NCBI RefSeq assembly: GCF_027568515.1
Contig: NZ_JANKZF010000001.1
Coordinates: 310,001 to 374,000, forward strand
Reading direction: 5' to 3'
Origin: Arthrobacter sp. HY1533
GTDB taxonomy: Bacteria; Actinomycetota; Actinomycetes; Actinomycetales; Micrococcaceae
Length of the DNA stretch: 64,000 nucleotides
Each line of letters opens with the position of its first letter. Position 1 is the stretch's first letter. The position numbers and the translations under genes are program-made. Positions 28,045 through 35,271 of the stretch are shown one piece after another. The notes beneath the pieces were generated by a model that did no database searches, was not told the origin of the DNA, and saw only the letters and a list, made by a program, of their open reading frames with translations.

Positions 28045-29303
28045 GCCGCCCTGGCACAGCCCTCCCGCAGAGGACGTCGGCGAGCCGCAGGCCAGGACGG
28101 CTGGGCAGGCGCGGGGCATTCTGGTCAGCAGCGTCCGTGCTTGCGCTGGTGCTGTGGTCCTCCGGGGCACCGAGCACGCTATATCCAAGCTACGCCGAGA
28201 AATGGGACCTCCCCGCAGTGGTGCTCACCAGCGTCTTCGCCGCGTACCCGCTGGCGCTTGTGGTGGTGTTGCCGCTCTTCGGCAACCTCTCCGACATCCA
28301 TGGCCGGCGGTTGGTCATGATCGGCGGAGTCTTCCTCATAGCCCTCACCACCCTCTTGTTCGCCTTTGCGCCGAACGTCGGCTTCCTGTTTGCCGGCCGG
28401 GCACTGCAGGGCGCTGGCTCCGGGCTGGCCATGGGCGCGGCAACAGTGTCATTGATCGAAAACAGCCCGAGAATCAACCCCCGCTTTGCCAGCACGACGG
28501 CGACAGTTGCCACAGCGGCTGGACTCACATTGGCCCTGTTCGTCAGCGGGCTGCTGGCACAATATGCACCGTGGCCCTTGTCTCTGAGCTACCTGGTCTT
28601 GCTCCTGCTGGCCGTCGCAGTGATGGCAGCCCTGTTCATGACCCCGGGCGACCGGCCAGAATCGAGGCAGCGTTGGCGGCCCCAGTCCCCCAAAGTTCCA
28701 CGCGGGATCCGGCTAAATTTCCTCATCGCGACAATGTCGGTTGCTCTGGCGTATTCCATGGGAGCCATCTTCCTGTCCCTCGGGGCGCACATGATCGCCC
28801 AGTTCGCACACACTGACAACAGGGCGGTGGTCGGCTCGCTGCTGGCGAGCTCTTCCGTGGCGATCTGCCTCACTGCGTTGTTTCTGGTGAGGGTCCCTGT
28901 TCGGTACCAAGTGTGGAGCGGGGCCCTTCTGACCATAGCCAGTCTCGCCTTGATGGTTGGTGCGAGCGTATTGGGGTCAAGCGCGCTGTTTCTCAGTTGG
29001 TGCCTGGTTGGCGGCTGCGCCTACTCGCTGGCATTCACCGGCGGGCTGGGCCTCATCAACAGCGTTGCCCCCGCACGCCATCGGGGTGCAACGCTCTCGT
29101 TGCTGTACCTCATCGCCTACGTTTTCCAGGCAGTTACCGCAGTCGGCGCCGGGGCTCTTGCCACCTCCGCAACGCTGGGAACCGCCGTGATCGCGGCAGC
29201 AGCGGCCCTGGCATTCCTGTGCATCCTGGTGCTGGTCCTGCTCAAGATTTCGCCGCTTGGTGAGCAAATGGGAAGCGGTGCAAAGCGGGCACCCACAGAG
29301 TAG
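28041..29303 (+). CDS. MFS transporter, probable drug/metabolite exporter
   Basis: The 420-residue protein has 12 predicted membrane helices. FGNLSDIHGRRLVMIGG is the conserved loop between helices 2 and 3. RALQGAGSGLAMGAATVSL covers helix 4 to 5 and resembles the efflux-type motif C region. It is translationally coupled to the thioesterase gene. Together with the HxlR and TetR regulators and the ene-reductases, it suggests a stress or detoxification function. The substrate is unknown. Confidence 0.83.
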   Translation: MSRPGTALPQRTSASRRPGRLGRRGAFWSAASVLALVLWSSGAPSTLYPSYAEKWDLPAVVLTSVFAAYPLALVVVLPLFGNLSDIHGRRLVMIGGVFLIALTTLLFAFAPNVGFLFAGRALQGAGSGLAMGAATVSLIENSPRINPRFASTTATVATAAGLTLALFVSGLLAQYAPWPLSLSYLVLLLLAVAVMAALFMTPGDRPESRQRWRPQSPKVPRGIRLNFLIATMSVALAYSMGAIFLSLGAHMIAQFAHTDNRAVVGSLLASSSVAICLTALFLVRVPVRYQVWSGALLTIASLALMVGASVLGSSALFLSWCLVGGCAYSLAFTGGLGLINSVAPARHRGATLSLLYLIAYVFQAVTAVGAGALATSATLGTAVIAAAAALAFLCILVLVLLKISPLGEQMGSGAKRAPTE

Positions 29304-29331
29304 ACCCAGGCCAGGCAACGCCGCCAGGGTG

Positions 29332-29815
29332 TCAGGCGGCGTTGAATTTCGCGGCAATCGGTCCGAACTTCTCCCAGTATTGGAAGATGCCGCCGTGGCC
29401 GGAGTTGGGGAAGGTGATCACCGCGCTGCCCTTGATGCGCTGGTGCACGTCCCACGGGGCGGAGTGTCCAAAACGCTGGATCGCCTTGAGCTGGCGGCTG
29501 AATGCCTTGTTGCTGAAGGGCATGTCACGGTCGGAGGTGCGCTCCTTGAGGCGTTCCACAAATGCGCCTTCCCGGATGGCTTGCCCGCGCTGCCGCGGTT
29601 GAAGAAGCGGAATTCCTTCGGGTCGGAACGGGTAATGACGGAGCGGAAGGTGTCGTAGTAGGTCACTCCCACCGCCTTGTTCATATCCTTCCCTCCACGG
29701 AGTCCAGTCCCGGTGAGTACCAGCTTGCGGACCATCTCCGGGTGTTTAACCACGAGGTCATGGGCGATCCTGCCGGCCATGGAACAGGAGAAAATGTCGA
29801 TCGTCGCGAATCCCA
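29332..29815 (-). pseudogene. Degraded alpha/beta-hydrolase gene
   Basis: Two frames together encode pieces of one alpha/beta hydrolase. The region near 29815-29560 reads ...FSCSMAGRIAHDLVVKHPEMVRKLVL with the nucleophile-elbow area (the Ser-containing S-M-A-G). The second frame, 29559-29332, ends with ITFPNSGHGGIFQYWEKFGP carrying the catalytic His. A frameshift near 29570 and the loss of the N-terminal third and of the acid loop make the gene non-functional. Confidence 0.7.
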
Positions 29816-30253
29816 GCGCGGCGAACTACTTCATCGTCGTCGACGACGCCCTCGACGCAGCAACAACACTCGAACCCGAAGCAGGCCAATAGCAAAGTCG
29901 CCTCCGTTGACAACTAATCAGACGCCAACATGCCCACCTTCATCAAAAAAGGCGGCGGCATCAATTCCGGGACGGTTCAGTCATGTACCGGGCAATCGGC
30001 GTTTCCTGTGGCGAGGGAGCGGGAGGGGCGCATGCTTTCAAACTGGCAAATAGCAGTAAAGTGCGCGGCCAAGGCTCGGAGTGGAGCTGTCGGCTGCGAT
30101 TGTCGAGGGCTACCGGATCCTACAGAGGATCGCGGGCGATTACGGCAATGAGTGAGTCCCTCACAGTACCCCTAAAAATGGGGACTCCCTCATCGCCACA
30201 GCGTGGCGTCTACTTGATTTGTAGACGAGACAATGCCACGGAGGAAACTCATC
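29816..30253. other. Intergenic stretch with no supported gene
   Basis: No gene can be supported here. A plus-strand frame ending at 29892 encodes a short acidic tail (NYFIVVDDALDAATTLEPEA) that could be the remainder of a lost gene. The rest contains no recognisable coding sequence. A palindrome at 30165-30186 lies in the promoter region of the next operon. Confidence 0.5.
30165..30186. promoter_or_regulatory. Inverted repeat in front of the envelope-protein operon
   Basis: The arms AGTACCCC and GGGGACT are separated by TAAAAAT, 68-89 bp upstream of the cyclophilin-like gene. It could be an operator or a short terminator for upstream reading. Confidence 0.35.
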
Positions 30254-30793
30254 TTGACAGCACGCCGACAAACGCACGCCGCACGGGCAATCACTGGACT
30301 GGCATCAAAGGCTGGGGCGGGACCAGCTGCTCGCAGCGGCACACCGGCGGACGGCAATCCTCCGTTCGAGACCACAACGGAAGATTCGGGTTCGACCGAC
30401 AAAACCAAATCGACCGCACCAAAGCAAAGCATTGCCGGAATGATTGTCAGCTTTACCGCTGGCAATGTTGTTGTCGAGGCGGTCATCGTGGAAGACAACC
30501 CCACGACACGCTCGTTCCTGTCAATGCTTCCGATGACCCTCACGTTCTCGGACTTCGGCGGAAAGGAAAAGGTCGCATCCCCGCCAGGCGATTTAGACTA
30601 CACCGGCGCCGAAGGGCTTCGACCTGAAGTAGGCGACCTGTTCTCCTACATGCCTTGGGGAAACATCGGCTTCTTCTACAACGCCGAGGGCCACACCTTC
30701 TCGAGCTCGTTGACGAAGATCGGCGAAACCGCTGACATCGATCAGATCGGACTGCTAGACGGCAAAGCAGTCACCATCGCCGCCCGCGACTAA
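30254..30793 (+). CDS. Cyclophilin-like fold protein
   Basis: The 179-residue protein has a polar Thr/Ser-rich N-terminal region (about 1-60) and then a small beta-barrel domain. Segments include MLPMTLTFSDFGGKEKVASP, GDLDYTG, the PEVGDLFSYMPWGNIGFFYN segment and FSSSLTKIGE. These are diagnostic of the bacterial cyclophilin-like family, which is not a proven peptidyl-prolyl isomerase. The start is uncertain: a TTG at 30254 behind GGAGG (30239-30243), or an ATG at 30233. The Ala/Gly-rich segment near residues 10-30 looks like a lost signal sequence. It is the first gene of a four-gene unit. Confidence 0.75.
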   Translation: MTARRQTHAARAITGLASKAGAGPAARSGTPADGNPPFETTTEDSGSTDKTKSTAPKQSIAGMIVSFTAGNVVVEAVIVEDNPTTRSFLSMLPMTLTFSDFGGKEKVASPPGDLDYTGAEGLRPEVGDLFSYMPWGNIGFFYNAEGHTFSSSLTKIGETADIDQIGLLDGKAVTIAARD

Positions 30794-30811
30794 CTCCAGG
30801 AACCACATCTG

Positions 30812-31819
30812 ATGCCAACTGTGAAAGTCACCCGACGCACCTTCTTCTTGTCCGCCACCGTCCTCGGAACAGGACTCCTGGCTGCCTGCACCAGCAGCCC
30901 CGACCCGATCGGGAACACGTCCACACCGACGACTCCCTCAGCCACCGAGACGAACGGGAGCGGCCTGTTGCCTCAGGGCGATCTCTACGGTGTGGGAATC
31001 TACAACACACAGCAGGTCGCGGACGAATTGCGTTACATCGAACAGAACATCCAGCCACTCACAGGCAGCGACACGAAGCGGGTACTGATCACCGGGTCAA
31101 CCGGCGGTATCGGGCAGCTCGCTGCCGCGTACTTCCTGCGCCGGGGACACCGCGTCGTCGTGCACGCCCGCAACGAACAGCGCGCCGCCGACGTACGCCG
31201 TGATCTGCCGGGACTGGAAGACGTCGTCATCGGCGACCTCCTCGACCTGAACCAAACCCGGGCGCTGGCCGAGCACATAAACGGGCTCGGCGGGTTCGAC
31301 GTCATCATCTACAACGCTGGCGAGTACGGGCTCACCGGCCCAGAGATCCTGAACGCGAACTCGCTGTCACCGTATCTGTTGACCGCTCTGGTCTCCACCC
31401 CGCGCGAGCAGCTGATGTACCTCTCATCCGATCTGCATCTGGGCGGAAGCTTGATGCTTGACGAGGTTCGGTCGGGCGATGGCATCACCTACGGCGACAG
31501 CAAGCTGCACCTGGCCATGATCGCGGCCGCAGCAGCCCGCCGCTGGCCCGACATACAGGTCAATGCGATTGCGCCTGGCTGGATCCCAACACTCATGGGC
31601 TTCCACAACGGCAACGCAACCACGCCCGACAGCCTGCGCGACGGCTACATGACCCAGGTCTGGCTCGCCGAAAGCGCCGAACCAGGCAGCGACATCACCG
31701 GAGAGTTCCTCTTCCACCGGCAGGTCGAGACGCGCGTGAACGACTTCGTGCACGACACCGACGCGCAGGAGCAGCTGGTCGCCGCTTACGCCGAACGCAC
31801 CGGCGTTGCATTCAGCTGA
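30812..31819 (+). CDS. SDR-family oxidoreductase with Tat-type lipoprotein signal
   Basis: The 335-residue protein begins with a twin-arginine signal (VTRRTFFLSATVLGTGLLAA) ending in a lipobox with Cys26, so the mature protein should be a lipoprotein exported already folded. A low-complexity Thr/Ser linker follows. Next comes a complete SDR domain: RVLITGSTGGIGQLAA for the cofactor, VVVHARNEQRA (Arg, NADP preference), YNAG, the LSSDLHL Ser and YGDSK. Exported SDR enzymes are rare because the dinucleotide is cytoplasmic; Tat export would carry it bound. It follows the cyclophilin-like gene by 18 bp. Confidence 0.8.
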   Translation: MPTVKVTRRTFFLSATVLGTGLLAACTSSPDPIGNTSTPTTPSATETNGSGLLPQGDLYGVGIYNTQQVADELRYIEQNIQPLTGSDTKRVLITGSTGGIGQLAAAYFLRRGHRVVVHARNEQRAADVRRDLPGLEDVVIGDLLDLNQTRALAEHINGLGGFDVIIYNAGEYGLTGPEILNANSLSPYLLTALVSTPREQLMYLSSDLHLGGSLMLDEVRSGDGITYGDSKLHLAMIAAAAARRWPDIQVNAIAPGWIPTLMGFHNGNATTPDSLRDGYMTQVWLAESAEPGSDITGEFLFHRQVETRVNDFVHDTDAQEQLVAAYAERTGVAFS

Positions 31820-31866
31820 CACACTTCCACCATCCCCACGCCTGGCGTGGAAAGGACTGAAACCCC

Positions 31867-32709
31867 ATGAAACTACACCGGACCAGCTCCTCCCCTGGCC
31901 AGCTCCCACCGACAGCCACAGATGAACCCCGGACGATGAGCGCCACGCCGGACTCTCGGCGGAGCCCTGTACGCCGATTCCTGGCCGCCGCTCTCGTTTC
32001 TGCGTCTGCGGCGGCGCTGGCCATGGTTTCTGCTTCGCCAGCTGCCGCGCACCACGGCTGGGACGGCTTCGAGACCGACAACCTCGTCTACATCGCCGGC
32101 ACGGTCAACTCGGACGGCAGCTGGGGTGAGCCACATTCGTACTTCGACGTGGATCTCGACAGCGAGCTGCCCACCCACACGCCCGAGTTGGAGATTCCCG
32201 AAGAACTGCAGGACCCCGAGGACAGCGTCCGAGTCAACGCCGCACTCGCATACCCCGGCCCCAACAACGAGCTGGAGGTCATCATCGCTCCTCCCGCATG
32301 GTCAGGCCGGTGGGGACTTGACCGGGCACTCAACATTGGCGAGAGCTTCCAGGCCGTCGGCTACATCAACCGAGAAGATGCCGGATTGTTCCGCCCCGTC
32401 GTGTTCTGGTACGGGGACGACAACGTGGCGGTGAACCAGGTACTCGGCAACACCCTGCCGGTACGCGCTCCACTTCCGGGTTCGGACCCCTCAGACGAGG
32501 ATGAAAGCGCCTCGGTGTCCCCCGCCCCAGACCCCTTGGAGACCAAGACCCCGGCCACGGACGCAACCACCGCCCCCGCCACCGCGGCGGAGGACGGAGG
32601 GACCTGGCTCGTCTGGACGGTATTCGGAATAGTGATAGTTGCAGCCGTCGGCGGCGGAGTCTTCTATGTCCGCCATCGCGCCAGGCAGGGTGGAGTGGAG
32701 GATGCCTGA
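31867..32709 (+). CDS. DUF6152-like exported protein with C-terminal membrane anchor
   Basis: The 280-residue protein has a long N-terminal region with a signal peptide (about 31-61, RRSPVRRFLAAALVSAS...). A predicted signal peptidase site AAA^HHGW leaves two histidines at the mature N-terminus. The domain up to about residue 190 (VYIAGTVNSDGSWGEPHSYF, SGRWGLDRALNIGESFQAVG) resembles the DUF6152 family. A Pro/Thr/Ala linker and one membrane helix (about 247-270) end in a basic tail. AAAGGA precedes the ATG at 31867; an ATG at 31936 is possible. A copper site at the His-His end is inferred, not shown. Confidence 0.72.
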   Translation: MKLHRTSSSPGQLPPTATDEPRTMSATPDSRRSPVRRFLAAALVSASAAALAMVSASPAAAHHGWDGFETDNLVYIAGTVNSDGSWGEPHSYFDVDLDSELPTHTPELEIPEELQDPEDSVRVNAALAYPGPNNELEVIIAPPAWSGRWGLDRALNIGESFQAVGYINREDAGLFRPVVFWYGDDNVAVNQVLGNTLPVRAPLPGSDPSDEDESASVSPAPDPLETKTPATDATTAPATAAEDGGTWLVWTVFGIVIVAAVGGGVFYVRHRARQGGVEDA

Positions 32710-33196
32710 CTGGCTCGATACGCAGCTGCGCTGGCTGCAGGCAACGCCTCTCGGCGACGCGGTGCGTAGCGCCCCATTCATGTATCCCACATTGGAGGCA
32801 CTCCACATTCTCGGGATCGCTCTCCTCGTCGGCCCAGCGTTCGCGTTCGACCTCCGGCTGCTGGGTGGCGGTCGACGCCTCATGTCGGTGACCACGGCCG
32901 CCCGCCACCTGCTGCCTCTCTCCCACGTCGGCCTGGTTGTCGCCCTTGCCACCGGGGTCGCGCTGATGAGTGCGCAGCCGATCGTGGTCGCAGGTTCCTC
33001 AGCCGCTCCATGGAAGCTCGGGCTACTACTCCTGGCGGGATTAAACATCCTGGTGTTCCACCGTGGCGTGTACCGCCGCGTCGGTCAGTGGGCAAAGGCC
33101 TCCGCGACTCCGATTGCCGCCCGCGTGGCGGCGGGTGTGTCGCTGACGGCGTGGACGGGCGTTATCTTCGCCGGGCGGTTCCTCGCCTACATCTGA
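32702..33196 (+). CDS. DUF6644-like membrane protein
   Basis: The 164-residue protein has four hydrophobic helices (about 35-55, 70-95, 100-120, 138-160). Charged loops contain FDLRLLGGGRRLM and FHRGVYRRVGQW. LEALHILGIALLVGPAFAFD near the start resembles DUF6644 proteins. The conserved His in the first helix could bind heme or metal. The ATG overlaps the previous gene by 8 bp, so the two are translationally coupled. The function is unknown. Confidence 0.75.
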   Translation: MPDWLDTQLRWLQATPLGDAVRSAPFMYPTLEALHILGIALLVGPAFAFDLRLLGGGRRLMSVTTAARHLLPLSHVGLVVALATGVALMSAQPIVVAGSSAAPWKLGLLLLAGLNILVFHRGVYRRVGQWAKASATPIAARVAAGVSLTAWTGVIFAGRFLAYI

Positions 33197-33909
33197 ACCG
33201 TGCAGTCACGCGGAGCGGAGCTGACCGGTAACAGCAAACGCCGCACAACGAATTCGTAGGTTGAAACCTGCTGGCGACGCCATCCACAGTTTTGATGCGT
33301 CAAGAACCACGAGTCATCGTTGGCGCAGCAGGAGCAATGAACCGTCTCCTGAAACTTTCAGCCGATTTGTGGGCGACGTTGTCAGGAACGGGCGGCAATC
33401 AGACTCAAAGGATGTTTGAACCTAGTCCTCGGGACGTCGTGGCCGACAGCGAAATGGCCGGCACACGCAAGTTACACACCATGCCTTCATGCAACCGGCT
33501 GAACCTCGGATCGCACTCACTTGCGCCACCGCGTTCTACAGAAGCTCACGTCGCTAAGGCTCCGGCGCCCCATGAACTGTGTGAAGGAGAAAATAGCTCC
33601 GAGCAGTCAACAAGGAGGCGCCACCGAACCAACAGCCAAATCAGCGTCAACGAACTAGGACGCGGCATGGATAGACCTAACAGGCATTGGCCGGGTCTCG
33701 ACCAGCTCGACCAACGTGGCCGCAAAAGAAGAATGACCCCCTGTTTCCAGGAGGTCAATCTTCGAAAAAAGTGCCCGAGGTTGAACTCGAACCAGAATTT
33801 CCCCCTTGCACACAAAGGCAAGCTGCGCACCACAGCGGAAGTAGGGCTCTGTACGAAGCATTGCGGACCGGTCCGGAAGGAAAAGTATTGTCACCGTCAA
33901 CAGGCAAAA
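33197..33909. other. Intergenic region containing repeat copy B
   Basis: No gene can be supported in the first 350 bases. Repeat copy B occupies 33555-33793, and the remainder leads into the HTH gene. A long plus-strand open frame crosses the whole stretch, but its translation has no coding character before about 33910. Confidence 0.6.
33555..33793. repeat. Partial tRNA-Leu 3'-end repeat, copy B
   Basis: This stretch of about 240 bp is clearly homologous to 50525-50765. It includes the ggagaaaata-ctccg block, the gccgggtct / ctcgaccaacg block, the agaatgaccccctgtttccaggag hairpin in part, and a 22-base tRNA 3'-end remnant at 33772-33793 (20 of 22 identical to the intact tRNA). The orientation is the same as in copies A and C. 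Confidence 0.8.
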
Positions 33910-34413
33910 TTGACGCCAATATCCGCGGCCGGAGCATTGATCCGCGCCCAGCGAATGGAACAAGGATGGACGCAACTGGCGTTGGCGGATGTGGCCGGCG
34001 TTTCACGGAAATTTCTCATTGACCTCGAATCGGGCTACGACAATGCCAAAATTTGCAAGACCATAGCAGTCCTAGCTGCCTTAGAACTCTTCCTCTCCAC
34101 CACCACGCCTATCCCCCGCGGCAGCCAGCGCATCCCGGAAAGCAGGGCGGTAACCCTCCCGCGAAACCCTCGACTCACAGAGCCACAGTGGTCTGCCGCT
34201 TTGGCGGGAATCACCAACTACACCGCCAACCGCCTCGACCAACCCGCACCAGCCTTGACCACACACATCCAACCTCTCAAAGAGGCTTGGATGCCAGCCG
34301 AGTCCTACCGGACCGGCCGCGAACCAATGAAACAACTCACCCGGTCTGAAACACCTCACGAGCTCGCCGCCATGAATATCCTCATCCGCGAACGCAGCCT
34401 GACCACAGCCTGA
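33910..34413 (+). CDS. XRE-family HTH transcriptional regulator
   Basis: The N-terminal half is a Cro/CI-type helix-turn-helix (LIRAQRMEQGWTQLALADVA, SRKFLIDLESGYDNAKI), similar to the HipB antitoxin-like group. The C-terminal half of about 100 residues (with TEPQWSAALAGITNYTANRL) is not recognised. The start is uncertain: a TTG at 33910 gives 167 residues, because the frame upstream runs into repeat copy B. No HipA-like kinase gene follows, so it is an orphan or the former antitoxin of a lost toxin. A hairpin overlaps its stop. Confidence 0.65.
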   Translation: MTPISAAGALIRAQRMEQGWTQLALADVAGVSRKFLIDLESGYDNAKICKTIAVLAALELFLSTTTPIPRGSQRIPESRAVTLPRNPRLTEPQWSAALAGITNYTANRLDQPAPALTTHIQPLKEAWMPAESYRTGREPMKQLTRSETPHELAAMNILIRERSLTTA

Positions 34414-34438
34414 GCGCCGGCGAACTCGCCGGCGCTCA
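34411..34438 (+). terminator. Terminator hairpin after the HTH gene
   Basis: A perfect 13-bp GC-rich stem (34411-34423 with 34426-34438) includes the TGA stop codon and is followed by a T-rich stretch (ggcttttttcc) about 15 bp downstream. Confidence 0.65.
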
Positions 34439-34885
34439 AATACTGGCTTTTTTCCATGAACTCGCCAACGGGCTCGCGGCCCGTGACATTCATGGGGCAT
34501 TGAAGATTTACCGTCCACACTCGAACGATGACCACGAGTCGGTGGCCAATGCATTCCCTTCAATGGACGACCCAATCTCAATGGTCATACTTCACCGGCC
34601 CCTTGGACAACAGCATCCACCAATGTCGATGCTGCTATGCCCCCAATAAACTGGGAACTAGGCTAGGGCAGCTTGCCCTGCGATTCCGAGTGCACCAGCT
34701 TCGACGCAAGCCAACCTGCCATGTCCCGTTTTTCACCAGTTCAGCGCACGAGTCTCGAGAAGGGCGACGCCAGACCACACCATTCGTTGCGAGAAAAACT
34801 GATCTCCAGCAGGGTGCTTGTCTGGTGCAGGACTCACTAGCTTGCCCAGGGAATCAGTGATCGAACGTCAACCTCAAGAATCCGT
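34439..34885. other. Intergenic region without a supported gene
   Basis: No RNA gene, repeat or convincing gene is seen. One plus-strand frame ending at 34649 encodes a protein-like stretch (LAFFHELANGLAARDIHGAL), but it has no start codon with a ribosome binding site. It is treated as a possible remnant only. Confidence 0.4.
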
Positions 34886-35140
34886 CTATGCGTACTGGGT
34901 GCTGGATACGTAACCGCCAGCGGGACCGTCGGGCTTGGCATCGCTGGTCACATAGCTGCCGGGGCGGTCGGGGCGGGGCGCGGCGGTGGTCACGTATTCG
35001 CCTGCCGTACGGGGGCGGGGCGCGGTGGTGGTGATGTACGAGCCCCCGAAGACCTTGTGCCCTTCCGCCGAGCCTTGGCCGTTCATTTCGTTGCCAATGA
35101 AGGTGGCGACGTGTTCCATTTGGTTCAAATAGCTGTTCAT
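34886..35140 (-). CDS. Small tandem-repeat protein with GxYVTT motifs
   Basis: I do not recognise this 84-residue protein. After an N-terminal helix-like part (MNSYLNQMEHVATFIGNEMN) it has four imperfect repeats of about 13-14 residues: GSYITTTAPRPRTA, GEYVTTAAPRPDRP, GSYVTSDAKPDGPA, GGYVSSTQYA. The unit is G-x-Y-V-T/S-T/S-x-A-x-P. There is no signal peptide or membrane helix. A strong AGGAG supports the ATG at 35140. It follows the acyl-CoA dehydrogenase gene by 132 bp on the same strand. A modified peptide or a scaffold are possibilities only. Confidence 0.7.
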   Translation of the reverse strand: MNSYLNQMEHVATFIGNEMNGQGSAEGHKVFGGSYITTTAPRPRTAGEYVTTAAPRPDRPGSYVTSDAKPDGPAGGYVSSTQYA

Positions 35141-35271
35141 TATTGCTCCTGTTTTGGGTTTGGGCGCGTGACATCGCGCCACTTGGGTGTCTGGTGCAGC
35201 GGCGTGCGGGGCTGAGAAGTGGTTGTTGGTTTAGTGCGAAGCACGCCCGTGACGGCGTCTTATTTTTGCTT

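Noticed and set aside
30165-30186. MerR-type promoter operator
   Set aside because: The arms and spacing do not match known MerR operators and no MerR gene is nearby, so it is only listed as an inverted repeat.
34528-34860. Plus-strand open frame of 110 codons
   Set aside because: Its residue composition is unlike a real protein and there is no ribosome binding site.
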